A stretch of 64,000 nt of DNA from Bog-756 sp963769765 (GCA_963769765.1 CAVYNA010000003.1:310001-374000), one strand, 5' to 3'. Shown: positions 1-9,306, numbered from the stretch's first letter. Translations and numbers: made by a program. The notes: generated from the sequence alone by a model not told the origin.

Positions 1-1117
1 GTTGAGGAAGCTGTCCGCGATCTCCGTGAGGACGCGGGCGATCTGGTCGGTGTCCCCGAGCACCGGGTCCACCCGCGACAGCTCGGGGGCGAGCTGGTCG
101 GCGAGCTCCCCCGCCCGGTCACGCAGCGCGGCGGCCACGAGGCTGCCTTCGGCACCGTGCAGGTAGTCGGGGAGGACCTTGTTGAGCACGATCGCACCGA
201 GGTGGAGCCGACCGCGCGGTGAGCTGCTCGGCGAAGAACTCCGCCTCCCGCAGCGGCACGGCCTCGAGCGTCGAGACGACGACGAAGGTGGTCCGGCGGT
301 CCGCGAGCAGGCGTCCGACGGCCTCGGATCGCTCGACGAACCCCGCGTACATCGACTGGAAGAGGATGAAGAACTCGGAGATGTCAGCGAGGAATTCCGT
401 TCCGAGGATGCGGTCCGCGATCTGGTAGAAGGGCCTGGTCGCGACATTCACGAGCCGTGACCGGTACGGCACGATGAGCCAGCGGAGCAGTCGCGACGAG
501 AAGAAGTCACCGAGCCGCTTCGGCGCGTCGAGGAAGTCGAGTGCGTTGCGGGTGGGCGGCGTGTCGACGACGATCAGGTCGTAGTCGCTCGACGAGTGGA
601 TCTCGTAGAGCCGCTCCATCGCGATGTAGTCGTGGCTCTGGATGAAACGGCCGGCGATGTTCTGGTAGAGGGGGTTGGCGAGGATCTCGTCTCGAGTCTG
701 CGCGTCAGGCGCGTGCTGGCGGACGAGGGCGTCCCATGACTCCTTGGTGTCGAGCATCGCCGCCCAGAGCTGGCCGCGGGGCTTGATCCCCGCGCTCGCG
801 AACGCCTCGTCCGGCACGCGGTGCTCGATGTTGCCGATGCCGTCGAGCCCGAGTGCGTCGGCGAGCCGCCTCGCGGGGTCGACGGTGAGGACGAGCACCT
901 TGCTCCCGTGCCGTGCGGCGGCGAGCACCGCCGCGGCGGCAGCCGTCGTGGTCTTGCCCACTCCACCGGGGCCGCACGCGATGACGATCTCTTTGGTCGC
1001 GAGCAGCCCGTCGATCGAGCCGCTCCGACCGGTGCCGGTCCGCCGTGGCCGGCCCGGCTCGCGGGTCGCGCCCGGTCCGCGGGAGGTGCGGCTGCCGTCC
1101 GGCCGGGCGCGCGCCAT
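1..1117 (-). CDS. ArsA-family ATPase, Rv3680-like (partial, frameshifted)
   Basis: Soluble P-loop ATPase of the ArsA/GET3 type, resembling mycobacterial Rv3680. A Walker A motif (CGPGGVGKTT) lies near residues 48-57, followed by the family block VVDTPPTRNALDFLDAP. The start at 1117 overlaps the stop of the upstream ATPase gene as ATGA, so the two are probably made together, as in the Rv3679-Rv3680 pair. The reading frame shifts near 215-222: after EAEFFAEQLTA the family sequence continues in another frame (LHLGAIVLNKVLPDYLHG) and runs off the left edge with no stop. This is either a base error or a recent lesion. The exact substrate is unknown; mycobacterial homologues are linked to envelope stress tolerance. 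Confidence 0.8.
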
Positions 1118-2064
1118 CAGGCGTCGAGCTCCTCTCCGAGCGAGGCCGCGACCTGACGGGTCGTCCGCAGCCCGTGGGAGCGGGTGAAGAGATAGGGGAG
1201 GTACAGCATCGGGATGGCGGCATCGATCGACCGACGGAGCCGGTTGAGGTGGGTGGCCCGGGTCCGCCGCATGGTCACCGCGAGCCGGGCGGCGTCGAGG
1301 ACGGGCGAAGGGTCCGCGCCGATGAGCTCGCCGAGGCGCGGGCGGAGCTCGTCGCTGCCGAGCACGTCGAAGACCACCTCCTCCTGCCGGCCGAAGAGCT
1401 CGGGGAGGACCCGGTTGACCACGACCGCCGAGAGCTGCACGGTCGTCTCGTCGGCGACCCGTGTGGCGAGCTCGATGGTCTCGGTGACGGGCATCTCCTC
1501 GGGGGTGCACACGGCGACGAGGCCGGTCGCCGACGGGTCGGAGAGGATGTCGAGCATCCAGTCGGTCTGGGTCCGGATCAGTCCGACCTTGACCAGGTTG
1601 TTGATCGACTGTGGGGCCGTGAGCTGCCCCACGATGTGGCCGGACGCCGGAGCGTCCACGACGACGAGGTCGTAGTTGCGCTCGCGCACCTCATAGCAGA
1701 ACTTGCCGACGGTCAGGATCTCCCGGACTCCCGGCGCGGCGGTCGCCACGAAGTCGAACGCCTTGGCCAGCGGGCCGATCCTCCCGACGACCGGGATCCG
1801 GAGCTGGAGCTTCAGGTACTCCCGCAACGACGCTTCGGTGTCCATGGTCATGGCGAAGAGGTTGGGCAGGACCTCGACTTCGTTGAAGCCGGTCGGCGGT
1901 GCCTCGTAGAAACCCGACACATCACCTTTCGCGTCGACCTCGCAGATCAGGACGCGCTTGTTGCGGAGGGAAGCGAGCAGCGCCAGGGCGGAGGCGACCG
2001 TCGTCTTGCCGACACCGCCCTTGCCGGTCACGAAGACCAGCCGGAGGTCGAGCAGGCCCGTCAC
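1117..2064 (-). CDS. ArsA-family ATPase, Rv3679-like
   Basis: Second ArsA-type ATPase, about 315 residues. The N-terminus carries VFVTGKGGVGKTT (P-loop near residue 14) and DVSGFYEAPP, then the family segment VREILTVGKFCYEV and the switch-like block VVVDAPASGHIVGQL. It resembles mycobacterial Rv3679, whose product acts with the Rv3680 product, and here too the two genes are adjacent and overlap. I chose the GTG at 2064, which places the P-loop close to the N-terminus. An ATG at 2196 is also in frame but adds a Pro/Arg-rich stretch and overlaps the DUF3107 gene by 56 bases. The biochemical substrate is not evident. Confidence 0.8.
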   Translation of the reverse strand: MTGLLDLRLVFVTGKGGVGKTTVASALALLASLRNKRVLICEVDAKGDVSGFYEAPPTGFNEVEVLPNLFAMTMDTEASLREYLKLQLRIPVVGRIGPLAKAFDFVATAAPGVREILTVGKFCYEVRERNYDLVVVDAPASGHIVGQLTAPQSINNLVKVGLIRTQTDWMLDILSDPSATGLVAVCTPEEMPVTETIELATRVADETTVQLSAVVVNRVLPELFGRQEEVVFDVLGSDELRPRLGELIGADPSPVLDAARLAVTMRRTRATHLNRLRRSIDAAIPMLYLPYLFTRSHGLRTTRQVAASLGEELDA

Positions 2065-2140
2065 GTGCCGATCGAGATCGGCCGCCCGAACGCTCCCGTC
2101 GGATCGACCGGGCAGCGGAGCGGGGCGCGGGCCGGGTCGA

Positions 2141-2377
2141 TCAGGAGATCCCGAAGCCGACCCGTCGATCCGTGCTGGGTGGATCGACCTCGACATACGC
2201 GACCTTGGCGACGGGGACGCCGACCTGGCGCCCCTTCCGGTCGGTCAACCAGAGGATGGTCCCCTCCTCGGAGAGCGCGGCCTCGATGTCGGCCAGGACC
2301 TTCTCGCGCTCGGCATCGTCGGGCAGCTCGATGTCGAGCTCTTTCATCGACTGCACGATCCCGATCCGCACATCCAC
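2141..2377 (-). CDS. DUF3107 family protein
   Basis: Small soluble protein of 78 residues matching DUF3107, an actinobacterial family of unknown function. The segments VDVRIGIVQSMKEL, ALSEEGTILWLTDRKGR and VAKVAYVEV are typical. The GTG start at 2377 is preceded by AGAGGAG at 8 bases spacing, which decides the start; a longer in-frame start at 2443 has no such site. It is the first gene of a leftward operon with the two ArsA-like ATPases. A TATGGT -10 hexamer on the minus strand at 2423-2428 could serve it. No catalytic residues can be proposed. Confidence 0.85.
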   Translation of the reverse strand: MDVRIGIVQSMKELDIELPDDAEREKVLADIEAALSEEGTILWLTDRKGRQVGVPVAKVAYVEVDPPSTDRRVGFGIS

Positions 2378-2422
2378 CTGGCATGCTCCTCTCAGCTCGG
2401 CCGGCACCGCCGGCCTGCTCCG

Positions 2423-2428
2423 ACCATA
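2423..2428 (-). promoter_or_regulatory. Candidate -10 element for the DUF3107-ArsA operon
   Basis: TATGGT on the minus strand, about 46 bases upstream of the GTG at 2377, leaving a short leader that contains the AGAGGAG ribosome site. No clear -35 hexamer is visible. The 149-base divergent gap (2378-2526) holds nothing else recognisable. Confidence 0.4.
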
Positions 2429-2526
2429 CAAGGTCGGCCGCACCCGGCGTCCGCAAGGGTGCTTCCGTCCGCGAGACTGGCGAGGTGGGACCGGAGAGTG
2501 CGCGCAGCCGCAGGTGGGCGTCGACC

Positions 2527-3633
2527 ATGGCCGGCCACGGCGGTCAAGGGATTACCTTCGCCCACCGCGACAGCGCCACGACGACGGACGCCGGGCTGCC
2601 CGACGTGGGCAGCGACCGAGCCGCGCGAGAAGCGCTCGAACACGCCGAGCTGGCACCCGGTGCCACGCGCGCCCACGGCGCGGGCAGGCGGGCGCGGACC
2701 GAGGAGCCCGATCCGTGGCGGACCTGCTTCGAGCGCGACCGCGACCGCATCCTGCACGCCACCGCGTTCCGGCGCCTCGCCGGCAAGACCCAGGTCTTCG
2801 TCTTCCCCGACGACCACCAGCGCACCCGTTTGACCCACGCACTCGAGGTCGCCCAGGTGGCGACCGGCATCGCACGGGCCTGCCGGCTCAATCTCGCGCT
2901 CACCGAGGCGATCGCGCTCGGCCACGACTGCGGGCACGGCCCGGGCGGACACGCGAGCGAGGACGCACTCTCCCCCTATGTCGACGGTGGCTTCGACCAC
3001 GCGCCGTGGGGTGCCGACGTCTCCCTCGCGCGACTCAACCTCTGCGAGGAGACCCTCGACGGGATCCGCAACCACTCGTGGTCGCGACCGGCACCACTCA
3101 CCCCCGAGGGCGAGGTGGTCAGCTGGGCCGATCGGATCGCGTACGTCTGCCACGACTTCGAAGACGCGGTCAAGAGCGGGATCGTGACCACCGCCGCGCT
3201 GCCCCACCTCGTGCGCGAGCGGTGCGGCGAGAGCCGGAGCCGCCAGCTCGGCACCTTCATCGACGCGATGGTGTCGACGATCCTCGCCACCGGGCGGATC
3301 GGCATGGCCGACGAGGAGGCCGCGGCGCTCGCCGCCTTCCGTGCGAGCAACTACGAGCACATCTACCTCCGGCCGAGCTCCGTCGCCCAGGGCCGTGCTG
3401 TGGTCTCGGTGCTGCGCGCACTCGTCGATCACTTCGGAGACCGTCCCCATCTGATCGCCGACCCGGCACGGTCCGGTGACGGGGTCACGGGTGGCGAACC
3501 CGAGGCGGTGCATGCGGCGGTCGCCTACGTGGCGGGCATGACCGACCGCTACGCATTCGGTCAGGCGGTCGCGCTGCTGGGCTGGGACCCCGACAAGCTC
3601 CCCGCCGGCATCGGCACCACCAGAATGGTCTGA
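2527..3633 (+). CDS. dgt: HD-domain dNTP triphosphohydrolase (dGTPase-like)
   Basis: Deoxyguanosinetriphosphate triphosphohydrolase-like protein, 368 residues, of the HD superfamily that cleaves dNTPs to nucleosides and tripolyphosphate. The metal site is visible: H104 in RLTHALEVAQVA, H133-D134 in LGHDCGHGPGGH, and a later Asp in SWADRIAYVCHDFEDAV. The family usually reads GHDLGHxPFGH; the Cys and Gly substitutions around the HD pair are slightly unusual but leave the ligands intact. The substrate-side FRRLAGKTQVF is present. I took the ATG at 2527; about 60 residues of low-complexity sequence precede the conserved core, so a later start is possible. In many actinobacteria this gene lies near dnaG, but that is not seen here. 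Confidence 0.88.
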   Translation: MAGHGGQGITFAHRDSATTTDAGLPDVGSDRAAREALEHAELAPGATRAHGAGRRARTEEPDPWRTCFERDRDRILHATAFRRLAGKTQVFVFPDDHQRTRLTHALEVAQVATGIARACRLNLALTEAIALGHDCGHGPGGHASEDALSPYVDGGFDHAPWGADVSLARLNLCEETLDGIRNHSWSRPAPLTPEGEVVSWADRIAYVCHDFEDAVKSGIVTTAALPHLVRERCGESRSRQLGTFIDAMVSTILATGRIGMADEEAAALAAFRASNYEHIYLRPSSVAQGRAVVSVLRALVDHFGDRPHLIADPARSGDGVTGGEPEAVHAAVAYVAGMTDRYAFGQAVALLGWDPDKLPAGIGTTRMV

Positions 3634-3648
3634 CCGCGGCCGGAGCCT

Positions 3649-4044
3649 TCAGGGGCCGAACGCACGCGGGTCGTCGGTCCGCACGATCTCCTTCCCGAGC
3701 GGTGCGATCGCCACCGCGGCCAATTTGAAGTCGGCGATGCCGAGGGGGATGCCGATGACGGTGAGGCAGAGCACGACGCCGGTCACGACGTGGGCGAGCG
3801 CCATCCAGAGACCTGCCAGGAGGAACCAGGCCACGTTGCCGATCGCGCTGGCCGCACCCGCGTCGGGACGGGCCACCACGGTGCGACCGAAGGGCCAGAC
3901 GACGAAGGCCGCGAGACGGAAGCAGGCGATACCGAAGGGGATCGTGATGATGAGCACGCACATGACCACCCCGGCGACCACGTAGCCGATCGCGAGCCAG
4001 ATCCCGCAGAGCACCAGCCAGAGCACGTTGAGAACCGCGTTCAC
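3649..4044 (-). CDS. YccF domain-containing membrane protein
   Basis: Integral membrane protein of 131 residues with two copies of the YccF repeat (each a hydrophobic pair with an FGIACFRLAAF or LGIADFKLAAV core). The product probably spans the membrane about four times. YccF proteins are widespread and of unknown function. The GTG start at 4044 follows GGAGG closely; an ATG at 4057 is in another frame. It converges on the dGTPase gene with only 15 bases between the stops and diverges from the cyclopropane synthase gene. Confidence 0.85.
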   Translation of the reverse strand: MNAVLNVLWLVLCGIWLAIGYVVAGVVMCVLIITIPFGIACFRLAAFVVWPFGRTVVARPDAGAASAIGNVAWFLLAGLWMALAHVVTGVVLCLTVIGIPLGIADFKLAAVAIAPLGKEIVRTDDPRAFGP

Positions 4045-4144
4045 CGTCCTCCAGCATGGCAGCTCGCCTCGGCGGACCGCCCAGGAGACCGGACGCGTCC
4101 CGGACCTAGCATGGGAAGGAGCGAAGACGGGAAGGAGATCGGCC

Positions 4145-5629
4145 ATGGCCACAGAGATCTCGAACCGGACCCACGACGGCGGCCTCCGCACCCGGAGGGG
4201 AGGCGTCCCTCGCCCCACGGCGGCGGTGCCAGAACCCACGAGGCTGGCAGGCGAACGTGCGCCGTCCGGGCGAACCTGCGACCCGGCGTCCGCGGCCCCC
4301 CCGGTCATGCCGGTCATCCCGGCACAGGATGTGGCGGCGGAGGCGCCGATCGAGCCCGCACCTGGGAGCGTGGCCGCGATCGCTGCGCCGCTGCTCACCG
4401 CGCTGGTCGATCCCGGTGCGCCGGTCAGGTTCGAGTTCTGGGACGGGAGCGCGGTCGGCCCGACCGAGCCGGTCGGCACGTTGCGCATCCACTCCCGCGA
4501 TGCGCTGCGGCGCATCCTGTGGTCCCCCGGGGAGCTCGGCCTCGCCCGCGCGTTCGTCGCCGGCGACCTCACCGTCGAGGGCGATCTCTTCACGACACTG
4601 CGTGTCCTGCACGACACCACTCCGGTCGACCTGCGCGCCGCCGGCTTCCGGCTCGTGCCCGCAGCGCTCCGGACGGCCGTGAGGCTCGGGGCGGTCGGTC
4701 TGCCCCTCCCCGCGCCGCCCGAGGAGTGCCGGCCTGCCGGGCGCCTGCACTCGCCGGCGCGGGACGCACGCGCCATCAGCCACCACTACGACGTCGGCAA
4801 CGGGTTCTACCGGCTGGTGTTGGGGCCGACCATGACCTACTCGTGCGCGCGGTTCACCACGCCGTCGTCGACGCTCGAGGAGGCCCAGGACGCGAAGCAC
4901 GAGCTGGTCTGCCGCAAGCTCGGGCTCGGAGACCGTCCGGGGATGCGGCTGCTGGACGTCGGTTGCGGGTGGGGCGCGATGGCCATCCACGCGGCACGTC
5001 ACCACGACGCGAGCGTGGTCGGGGTCGCGCTCAGCCGCGAGCAGGTCGGCCACGCCCGTCGACGCGTCGGGGAGGCGGGCGTCGCCGACCGGGTCGAGAT
5101 CCGGCTCCAGGACTACCGAGATCTGCGCGGCGAGCGCTTCGACGCCATCTCCTCGATCGGGATGTTCGAGCACGTCGGCTCGAGCCGCGCCGCACGGTAC
5201 TTCGAGACCCTCCACGAGCTGCTCGGTCCGGAGGGCCGACTGCTCAACCACGCGATCTCGAAGGCCGGCGGTTCGGTGCTCGGCCCGAGGACCTTCATCG
5301 GCCGGTACGTCTTCCCCGACGGCGAGCTGGTCGACGTCGGCGAGGTGGTCCTCGCCATGGAGCGTGCCGGGTTCGAAGTGCGCGACGTCGAGTCGCTGCG
5401 CGAGCACTACGCCCGGACGCTCCGCCGCTGGGTCGCCAATCTCGAGCGGCACGTCGACGAGGCCGTGGCACTGGTCGGGCGCCCCAGGACCGACGTCTGG
5501 CGCCTCTACATGGCCGCGTCGGCCAACGGGTTCGACGACGGCGGGCTCGAGGTGCACCAGGTGCTCGGCGTCGTCGCCGGGCCGGGCGGGGCGAGCGGGA
5601 TGCCCGCCACACGCACCGCGTGGGGGTGA
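4145..5629 (+). CDS. Cyclopropane-fatty-acyl-phospholipid synthase family methyltransferase
   Basis: SAM-dependent enzyme, 494 residues, that adds a methylene bridge (or a methyl branch) to unsaturated phospholipid acyl chains. The SAM site is LLDVGCGWGAMAIHAA near residues 267-282, followed by the family blocks ISHHYDVGNGFYRLVLGPTMTYSCA and SIGMFEHVG (Glu and His of the active site region) and YVFPDGEL near the C-terminus. About 85 N-terminal residues are Pro/Ala-rich and not conserved. The ATG at 4145 has AAGGAG seven bases upstream. It is transcribed alone, with TAGCAT near 4108 as a possible -10. Confidence 0.9.
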   Translation: MATEISNRTHDGGLRTRRGGVPRPTAAVPEPTRLAGERAPSGRTCDPASAAPPVMPVIPAQDVAAEAPIEPAPGSVAAIAAPLLTALVDPGAPVRFEFWDGSAVGPTEPVGTLRIHSRDALRRILWSPGELGLARAFVAGDLTVEGDLFTTLRVLHDTTPVDLRAAGFRLVPAALRTAVRLGAVGLPLPAPPEECRPAGRLHSPARDARAISHHYDVGNGFYRLVLGPTMTYSCARFTTPSSTLEEAQDAKHELVCRKLGLGDRPGMRLLDVGCGWGAMAIHAARHHDASVVGVALSREQVGHARRRVGEAGVADRVEIRLQDYRDLRGERFDAISSIGMFEHVGSSRAARYFETLHELLGPEGRLLNHAISKAGGSVLGPRTFIGRYVFPDGELVDVGEVVLAMERAGFEVRDVESLREHYARTLRRWVANLERHVDEAVALVGRPRTDVWRLYMAASANGFDDGGLEVHQVLGVVAGPGGASGMPATRTAWG

Positions 5630-5638
5630 GCGTTGCGT

Positions 5639-5699
5639 CGGCCGGACCCACGGGTCGGAGCGGCCCCCGCCGGATCCGCCCCGACCGCGCGTCCGGCCG
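5639..5699. terminator. Inverted repeat between convergent genes, possible terminator
   Basis: CGGCCGGAC at 5639-5647 is exactly complementary to GTCCGGCCG at 5691-5699, enclosing 43 bases between the converging ends of the cyclopropane synthase and phosphoesterase genes. There is no T run, so a classical intrinsic terminator is doubtful. Confidence 0.3.
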
Positions 5700-7364
5700 C
5701 TAGTCCGACCCGGAGGTGAGTGCCGCGGCCTGAGCGGGGGTCGGTGTGCCCGTGAGGGTGGTCACCGGGTGGACCGGCAGGATCACCGGGGATCGCGGCA
5801 CCTGGTTGAAGTCGAAGTCCGCGACCAGGTTGCCGAGGATCTTCTCGTTCTCGCGGACATCGGGCCGCGGGTCGGGACGCCCGTCGGTCGCCGGATCGAT
5901 GCGCTGACCGTGGAGGAAGTCGTCCTCGATGAACTTGTCGTAGGCATCGAAGCTCAGGGTCTGGTGGTCGACAACACCCCGCTTCGCGTACGGGGAGATC
6001 ACGATGCCCGGCACGCGCAGGCCGTAGCCGTTCTGGTCGACAGACGGAGGCACCACGTGGTCGTAGAAACCGCCCCAGTCGTCCCACGCGAGGAAGATCG
6101 CGGTCGAGTCCCAGTCGGGGCTGTGCATGACCGCATTGACGAGACTGGTCACATAGGACTGCCCGAAGCTCACCGGGGAGGGCGGGTGCTCGCTCACCTC
6201 GCCCGAGGGCACCACCCACGAGACCGCCGGCAAGGTGCCTGCCTTCGCCGCCGCATAGAAGTTGTCGACCGACTGGATGTCGCCGAGCTGATGGTCGGCC
6301 CGGACGGTGTCGAACCACGGCAGCGGGTTCCAGATGCCCGGGGTGCTCGCGTTCTGGCTGACCGGGGCGCAGGTGAGGGCTGCGGAGTTCTCGCAGTCCG
6401 GCTCGGTGCCGCTCACCACGTAGTACCTCCACGACACGTGCTCCTTGGCGAGGAGGTAGGTGAGGTCGGTCCACGCGTAGTCCGGCTGGCCGGGGACGAC
6501 CCGCTTGGCCGTGTGCTTCGGGTTGCCCGCACCGGTCCTCGGTCCGGCCTGGCCGCCGTAGACGGGCGGCACGTTCTGCGGACGCTCGACCGGTCGCGTC
6601 TGCAGCTCGTTGACGCAGCTCGAGGGGTTGTCGACCTGGGTGCAGTAGGCCGACCACTCCGAGACGAGGAACAGATGGGACGGCAGGCTCCACGAGGCGT
6701 TCGGCTCGAACATCTGGTCTTGCAGGACGAAGTCCTTGGCGTAGGTCCAGTAGTTCGGGATGTCGCTCGCGACGTGGTACCCCATCACGTCGGGCGTCGG
6801 CGAGTTGGAGCACGCCGGATCGGTCGGCACGAGGCAACCCTTTTTCCCGAGCTGGGCCTGGCCGATGAAGCCGTTCATCGTTCCGCCGTTGATGTCGGCG
6901 GTCGCGTTGGGCGCAGAGTGCGGACCGCCACCGTTCACGTCGGCGTGGTCGACGTAGGGGGTGACGCACTGTCCGCTCTGCGGGTCGGGGACACACACCG
7001 TCGGCGTGCCGTTTGCCATCGGGATGCCGTCCGCTCCCGGGTAGGTCCCGAAGTACGAGTCGAACGAGCGGTTCTCCTGCTGGATCACGATCACGTGCTT
7101 GATCTTGTGGATGCCGGGAGGGATGAGGTAGGTCCCCGACGGTCCGCCGCTCGCCCGCACGGAGCCAACGGGAGAACCGGTGGTCGTCGACGTCGACGAC
7201 AGCGTCGGACCCGAGCTGCACGACGCCGCGACGAGCACGACCAGCGCGGCGAGTGCGGCGAGTGCGGCCGGACCGATCCGGGTCCGGGTCCGGGTCCGGG
7301 TCCGGGTCCGGGTCCGGGGAGCGTGCATGTTCGGTCCGCGTGGGCGCCGTCGGAGGGCTGTCAT
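5700..7364 (-). CDS. Secreted phosphoesterase / phospholipase C family protein
   Basis: Exported hydrolase of the phosphoesterase family that includes bacterial phospholipase C and acid phosphatases, 554 residues. The N-terminus has a positively charged stretch, a hydrophobic segment (ALAALVVLVAA) and a Cys (AASCSSG) that could be a weak lipobox, so it is probably exported and perhaps lipid-anchored. The catalytic entry motif HVIVIQQENRSFDSYFGTYP lies near residues 90-108 and the C-terminal metal block WDDWGGFYDHVVPP near residue 430. The n-region of the signal is built from an Arg-Thr repeat encoded by a hexanucleotide array. The start at 7364 is an ATG; a second ATG 12 codons in is possible. 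Substrate (phospholipid or phosphomonoester) cannot be told. Confidence 0.88.
   Translation of the reverse strand: MTALRRRPRGPNMHAPRTRTRTRTRTRTRIGPAALAALAALVVLVAASCSSGPTLSSTSTTTGSPVGSVRASGGPSGTYLIPPGIHKIKHVIVIQQENRSFDSYFGTYPGADGIPMANGTPTVCVPDPQSGQCVTPYVDHADVNGGGPHSAPNATADINGGTMNGFIGQAQLGKKGCLVPTDPACSNSPTPDVMGYHVASDIPNYWTYAKDFVLQDQMFEPNASWSLPSHLFLVSEWSAYCTQVDNPSSCVNELQTRPVERPQNVPPVYGGQAGPRTGAGNPKHTAKRVVPGQPDYAWTDLTYLLAKEHVSWRYYVVSGTEPDCENSAALTCAPVSQNASTPGIWNPLPWFDTVRADHQLGDIQSVDNFYAAAKAGTLPAVSWVVPSGEVSEHPPSPVSFGQSYVTSLVNAVMHSPDWDSTAIFLAWDDWGGFYDHVVPPSVDQNGYGLRVPGIVISPYAKRGVVDHQTLSFDAYDKFIEDDFLHGQRIDPATDGRPDPRPDVRENEKILGNLVADFDFNQVPRSPVILPVHPVTTLTGTPTPAQAAALTSGSD
7278..7319. repeat. CCGGGT hexanucleotide array in the phosphoesterase signal peptide
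   Basis: Six perfect CCGGGT units (7278-7313) followed by one imperfect unit (CCGGGG). On the minus strand they encode alternating Arg-Thr in the signal peptide n-region. Unit gain or loss would not change the frame. Confidence 0.9.
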
Positions 7365-7534
7365 GAAGTCACCGCCTTCGGATGATGGGGATGGAGCACA
7401 TCGGGCAACGGCATCGAGACCTGCGCCGTGGTCGTTGGCGGGGTGGATGGTGCAGTGGTCGCCACCGTACCGGACGCCGGTTCCGCCGGTGCGGCCCCCG
7501 AGCGGTCGGCGCGGTCCCCGCGCGGTCGGCGCGG

Positions 7535-8200
7535 TCAGAGCAGCCGGCGCTCCGACGCCCAGTTGGTGAGCTGGTGCCGGTTCGAGAGCTGCAGCTTGCG
7601 GAGCACGGCGGACACGTGGCTCTCGACGGTCTTCACCGAGATGCCGAGCTCGGCGGCGATCTCCTTGTAGGCGTAGCCGCGCGCGATCAGGCGAAGCACC
7701 TGGCGCTCCCGTGGGGTGAGCTGGTCGAGGTCGGGATCGACCGGTGGCGGCACCGGACCCCCGTTGCCGTCCAAGGTGGAGAACGCATCGAGCACGAATC
7801 CGGCGAGGCGGGACGAGAAGACCGCGTCACCATCGGCCACCCGGTTGACCGCGTCGATGAGGTCGGGACCGGAGATGTGCTTGGTCACGTACCCGCGTGC
7901 CCCGGCTCTGACGATGGCGATCACGTCCTCGGCGGCGTCCGACACCGACAGGGCGAGGAACCGGATCTCCGGCTCGCGGGCCCTGATCGCCTCCAGCACC
8001 GCGAGCCCTCCCCCACCGGGAAGGTGGACATCGAGCAGGACGACGTCGGGCCGACGCTCGGAGATCATCTCGATCGCCGCCTCGACCTCGTCGGCCTCAC
8101 CGACGACCTCCGCGTGACCGGCGAGCTCGGCCCGGATGCCCGAGCGGATGAGACCGTGGTCGTCGACCAGAAAGACCCGGGGGAGCCGCTCGGGGCTCAC
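7535..8200 (-). CDS. NarL/LuxR-type response regulator (PspC module)
   Basis: DNA-binding response regulator of 221 residues. The receiver domain has the acidic pair VDDHG near the N-terminus and the phosphoacceptor D57 in PDVVLLDVHLP; a C-terminal LuxR-type helix-turn-helix (LTPRERQVLRLIARG ... ISVKTVESHVSAVLRKL) follows. The GTG start at 8200 overlaps the kinase stop as GTGA, so it is translationally coupled to the PspC histidine kinase encoded immediately upstream. With the divergent PspC/LiaF-like protein it forms a three-gene module typical of actinobacterial envelope-stress sensing; the target genes are not shown by the sequence. Confidence 0.9.
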   Translation of the reverse strand: MSPERLPRVFLVDDHGLIRSGIRAELAGHAEVVGEADEVEAAIEMISERRPDVVLLDVHLPGGGGLAVLEAIRAREPEIRFLALSVSDAAEDVIAIVRAGARGYVTKHISGPDLIDAVNRVADGDAVFSSRLAGFVLDAFSTLDGNGGPVPPPVDPDLDQLTPRERQVLRLIARGYAYKEIAAELGISVKTVESHVSAVLRKLQLSNRHQLTNWASERRLL

Positions 8201-9306
8201 GCCCGATCGCGCCGACGGGGCAGGACGAGCTCGACCTCGGTACCCACTCCTGGCGCTGTCCGGAGCGACGCAGCGCCACCGATCCGCGCCATGCGCTCGA
8301 CGATCGAGCCACTGATGCCCTTCCGGTCGTCGGGAACGGCGTCGAGATCGAAGCCACATCCCAGGTCGCGGACGAACAGCGAGATGCGCTCCGGCTCGAC
8401 TTCGAGGTAGACGGCGATGCTCGCCGCACCCGACCACTTCGCAGCGTTGACCATCGACTCCCGGCCCGCCGCGACGAGCGAAGTCGTGCAGTCGTCGAGC
8501 GGGCAGTCGCCGACGACGACCAGTTCGACCGCGACGCCGTAGGAGTCCTCGACCTCACGTTGCACCGCGCCGGTGGCCTCGGCGACGGTGGCGGGCGCGC
8601 CGGCGCGGGGGGCGCCCCGCCGTGGATCGAACAGCCACGACCGGAGCTCGCGCTCTTGGATCCGCGCGAGTCGGGCGACCTCGACCGGATCGTGCGCGGC
8701 CCGCTGGATCAACGAGAGCGTCTGGAGCACTGAGTCATGGAGGTGGGCGGCGAGGTCCGCACGCTCTTGGGCGCGGACCCGTTCGGTCCGCTCGCGGGCG
8801 AGCTCCCGGACCGTCCGCAGCCACCAGGGGGCGAACAGCACGAAGAAGCCGACCGCGACGAAGACCGCTCCGAAGAAGGCCCCTGCGGCGGGACCGCTCT
8901 GGCTGCCGACGCGAGCCAGCATCCGGACCCCGGCGAGGACGAGCACCAGGCCGACGACCGCTCTCACGACGATCGTGCGCCACCGCACCGGGGCCGTCGC
9001 GCCGATGAGCGGCGCCTTGTCGGCGAGCTCGTTCAAGTGGTTGCGTTCCGAGGGCGACGCGCCGCGCCAGACCGTCAACGCGCCGACCGCACTCAACATG
9101 AGCGGCCAGGCGATGCTGCCGCTCGCGTGCAGGCCCAGCGCCTCGAGGGCGATGAGCAGTGCGAGGACCGCGGTGGAGATCACCACCACCAGTTGGAGCT
9201 CCCGCCGATCCGACACGATCCTCGAGCCGATCGAGACCGACTCGCCTTCTCTGACCAGGAGGACCCAGAGCGCGACGTAGATCACGAGACCGACGGCTCC
9301 GAGCAC
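8197..9306 (-). CDS. PspC-type sensor histidine kinase (start uncertain)
   Basis: Membrane histidine kinase of the HisKA_3/NarX class. Several hydrophobic segments precede the phosphoacceptor helix (AAHLHDSVLQTLSLIQ) and a short ATPase domain (GRESMVNAAKWSG, VRDLGCGFDLD). The reading frame stays open upstream to 9549 and there encodes the rest of a PspC domain (RRCADGAVLGGVCGGIARRL), but that stretch has no ATG, GTG or TTG; the GTG at 9306 would cut the PspC domain in half. Either a base error hides the true start or an unusual start is used. It probably senses envelope stress and phosphorylates the adjacent response regulator. Confidence 0.8.
   Translation of the reverse strand: MLGAVGLVIYVALWVLLVREGESVSIGSRIVSDRRELQLVVVISTAVLALLIALEALGLHASGSIAWPLMLSAVGALTVWRGASPSERNHLNELADKAPLIGATAPVRWRTIVVRAVVGLVLVLAGVRMLARVGSQSGPAAGAFFGAVFVAVGFFVLFAPWWLRTVRELARERTERVRAQERADLAAHLHDSVLQTLSLIQRAAHDPVEVARLARIQERELRSWLFDPRRGAPRAGAPATVAEATGAVQREVEDSYGVAVELVVVGDCPLDDCTTSLVAAGRESMVNAAKWSGAASIAVYLEVEPERISLFVRDLGCGFDLDAVPDDRKGISGSIVERMARIGGAASLRTAPGVGTEVELVLPRRRDRA

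Noticed and set aside
1045..2526. Long plus-strand frame opposite the ArsA-like genes, continuous with the dGTPase gene
   Set aside because: It is the antisense shadow of GC-rich genes; no family sequence appears before the dGTPase core and the GC3 pattern follows the minus strand.
7278..7319. CRISPR-like array
   Set aside because: Units are 6 bp without spacers and lie inside a coding region; the 9-bp array at 45799 is rejected for the same reason. No CRISPR array or cas gene was seen.
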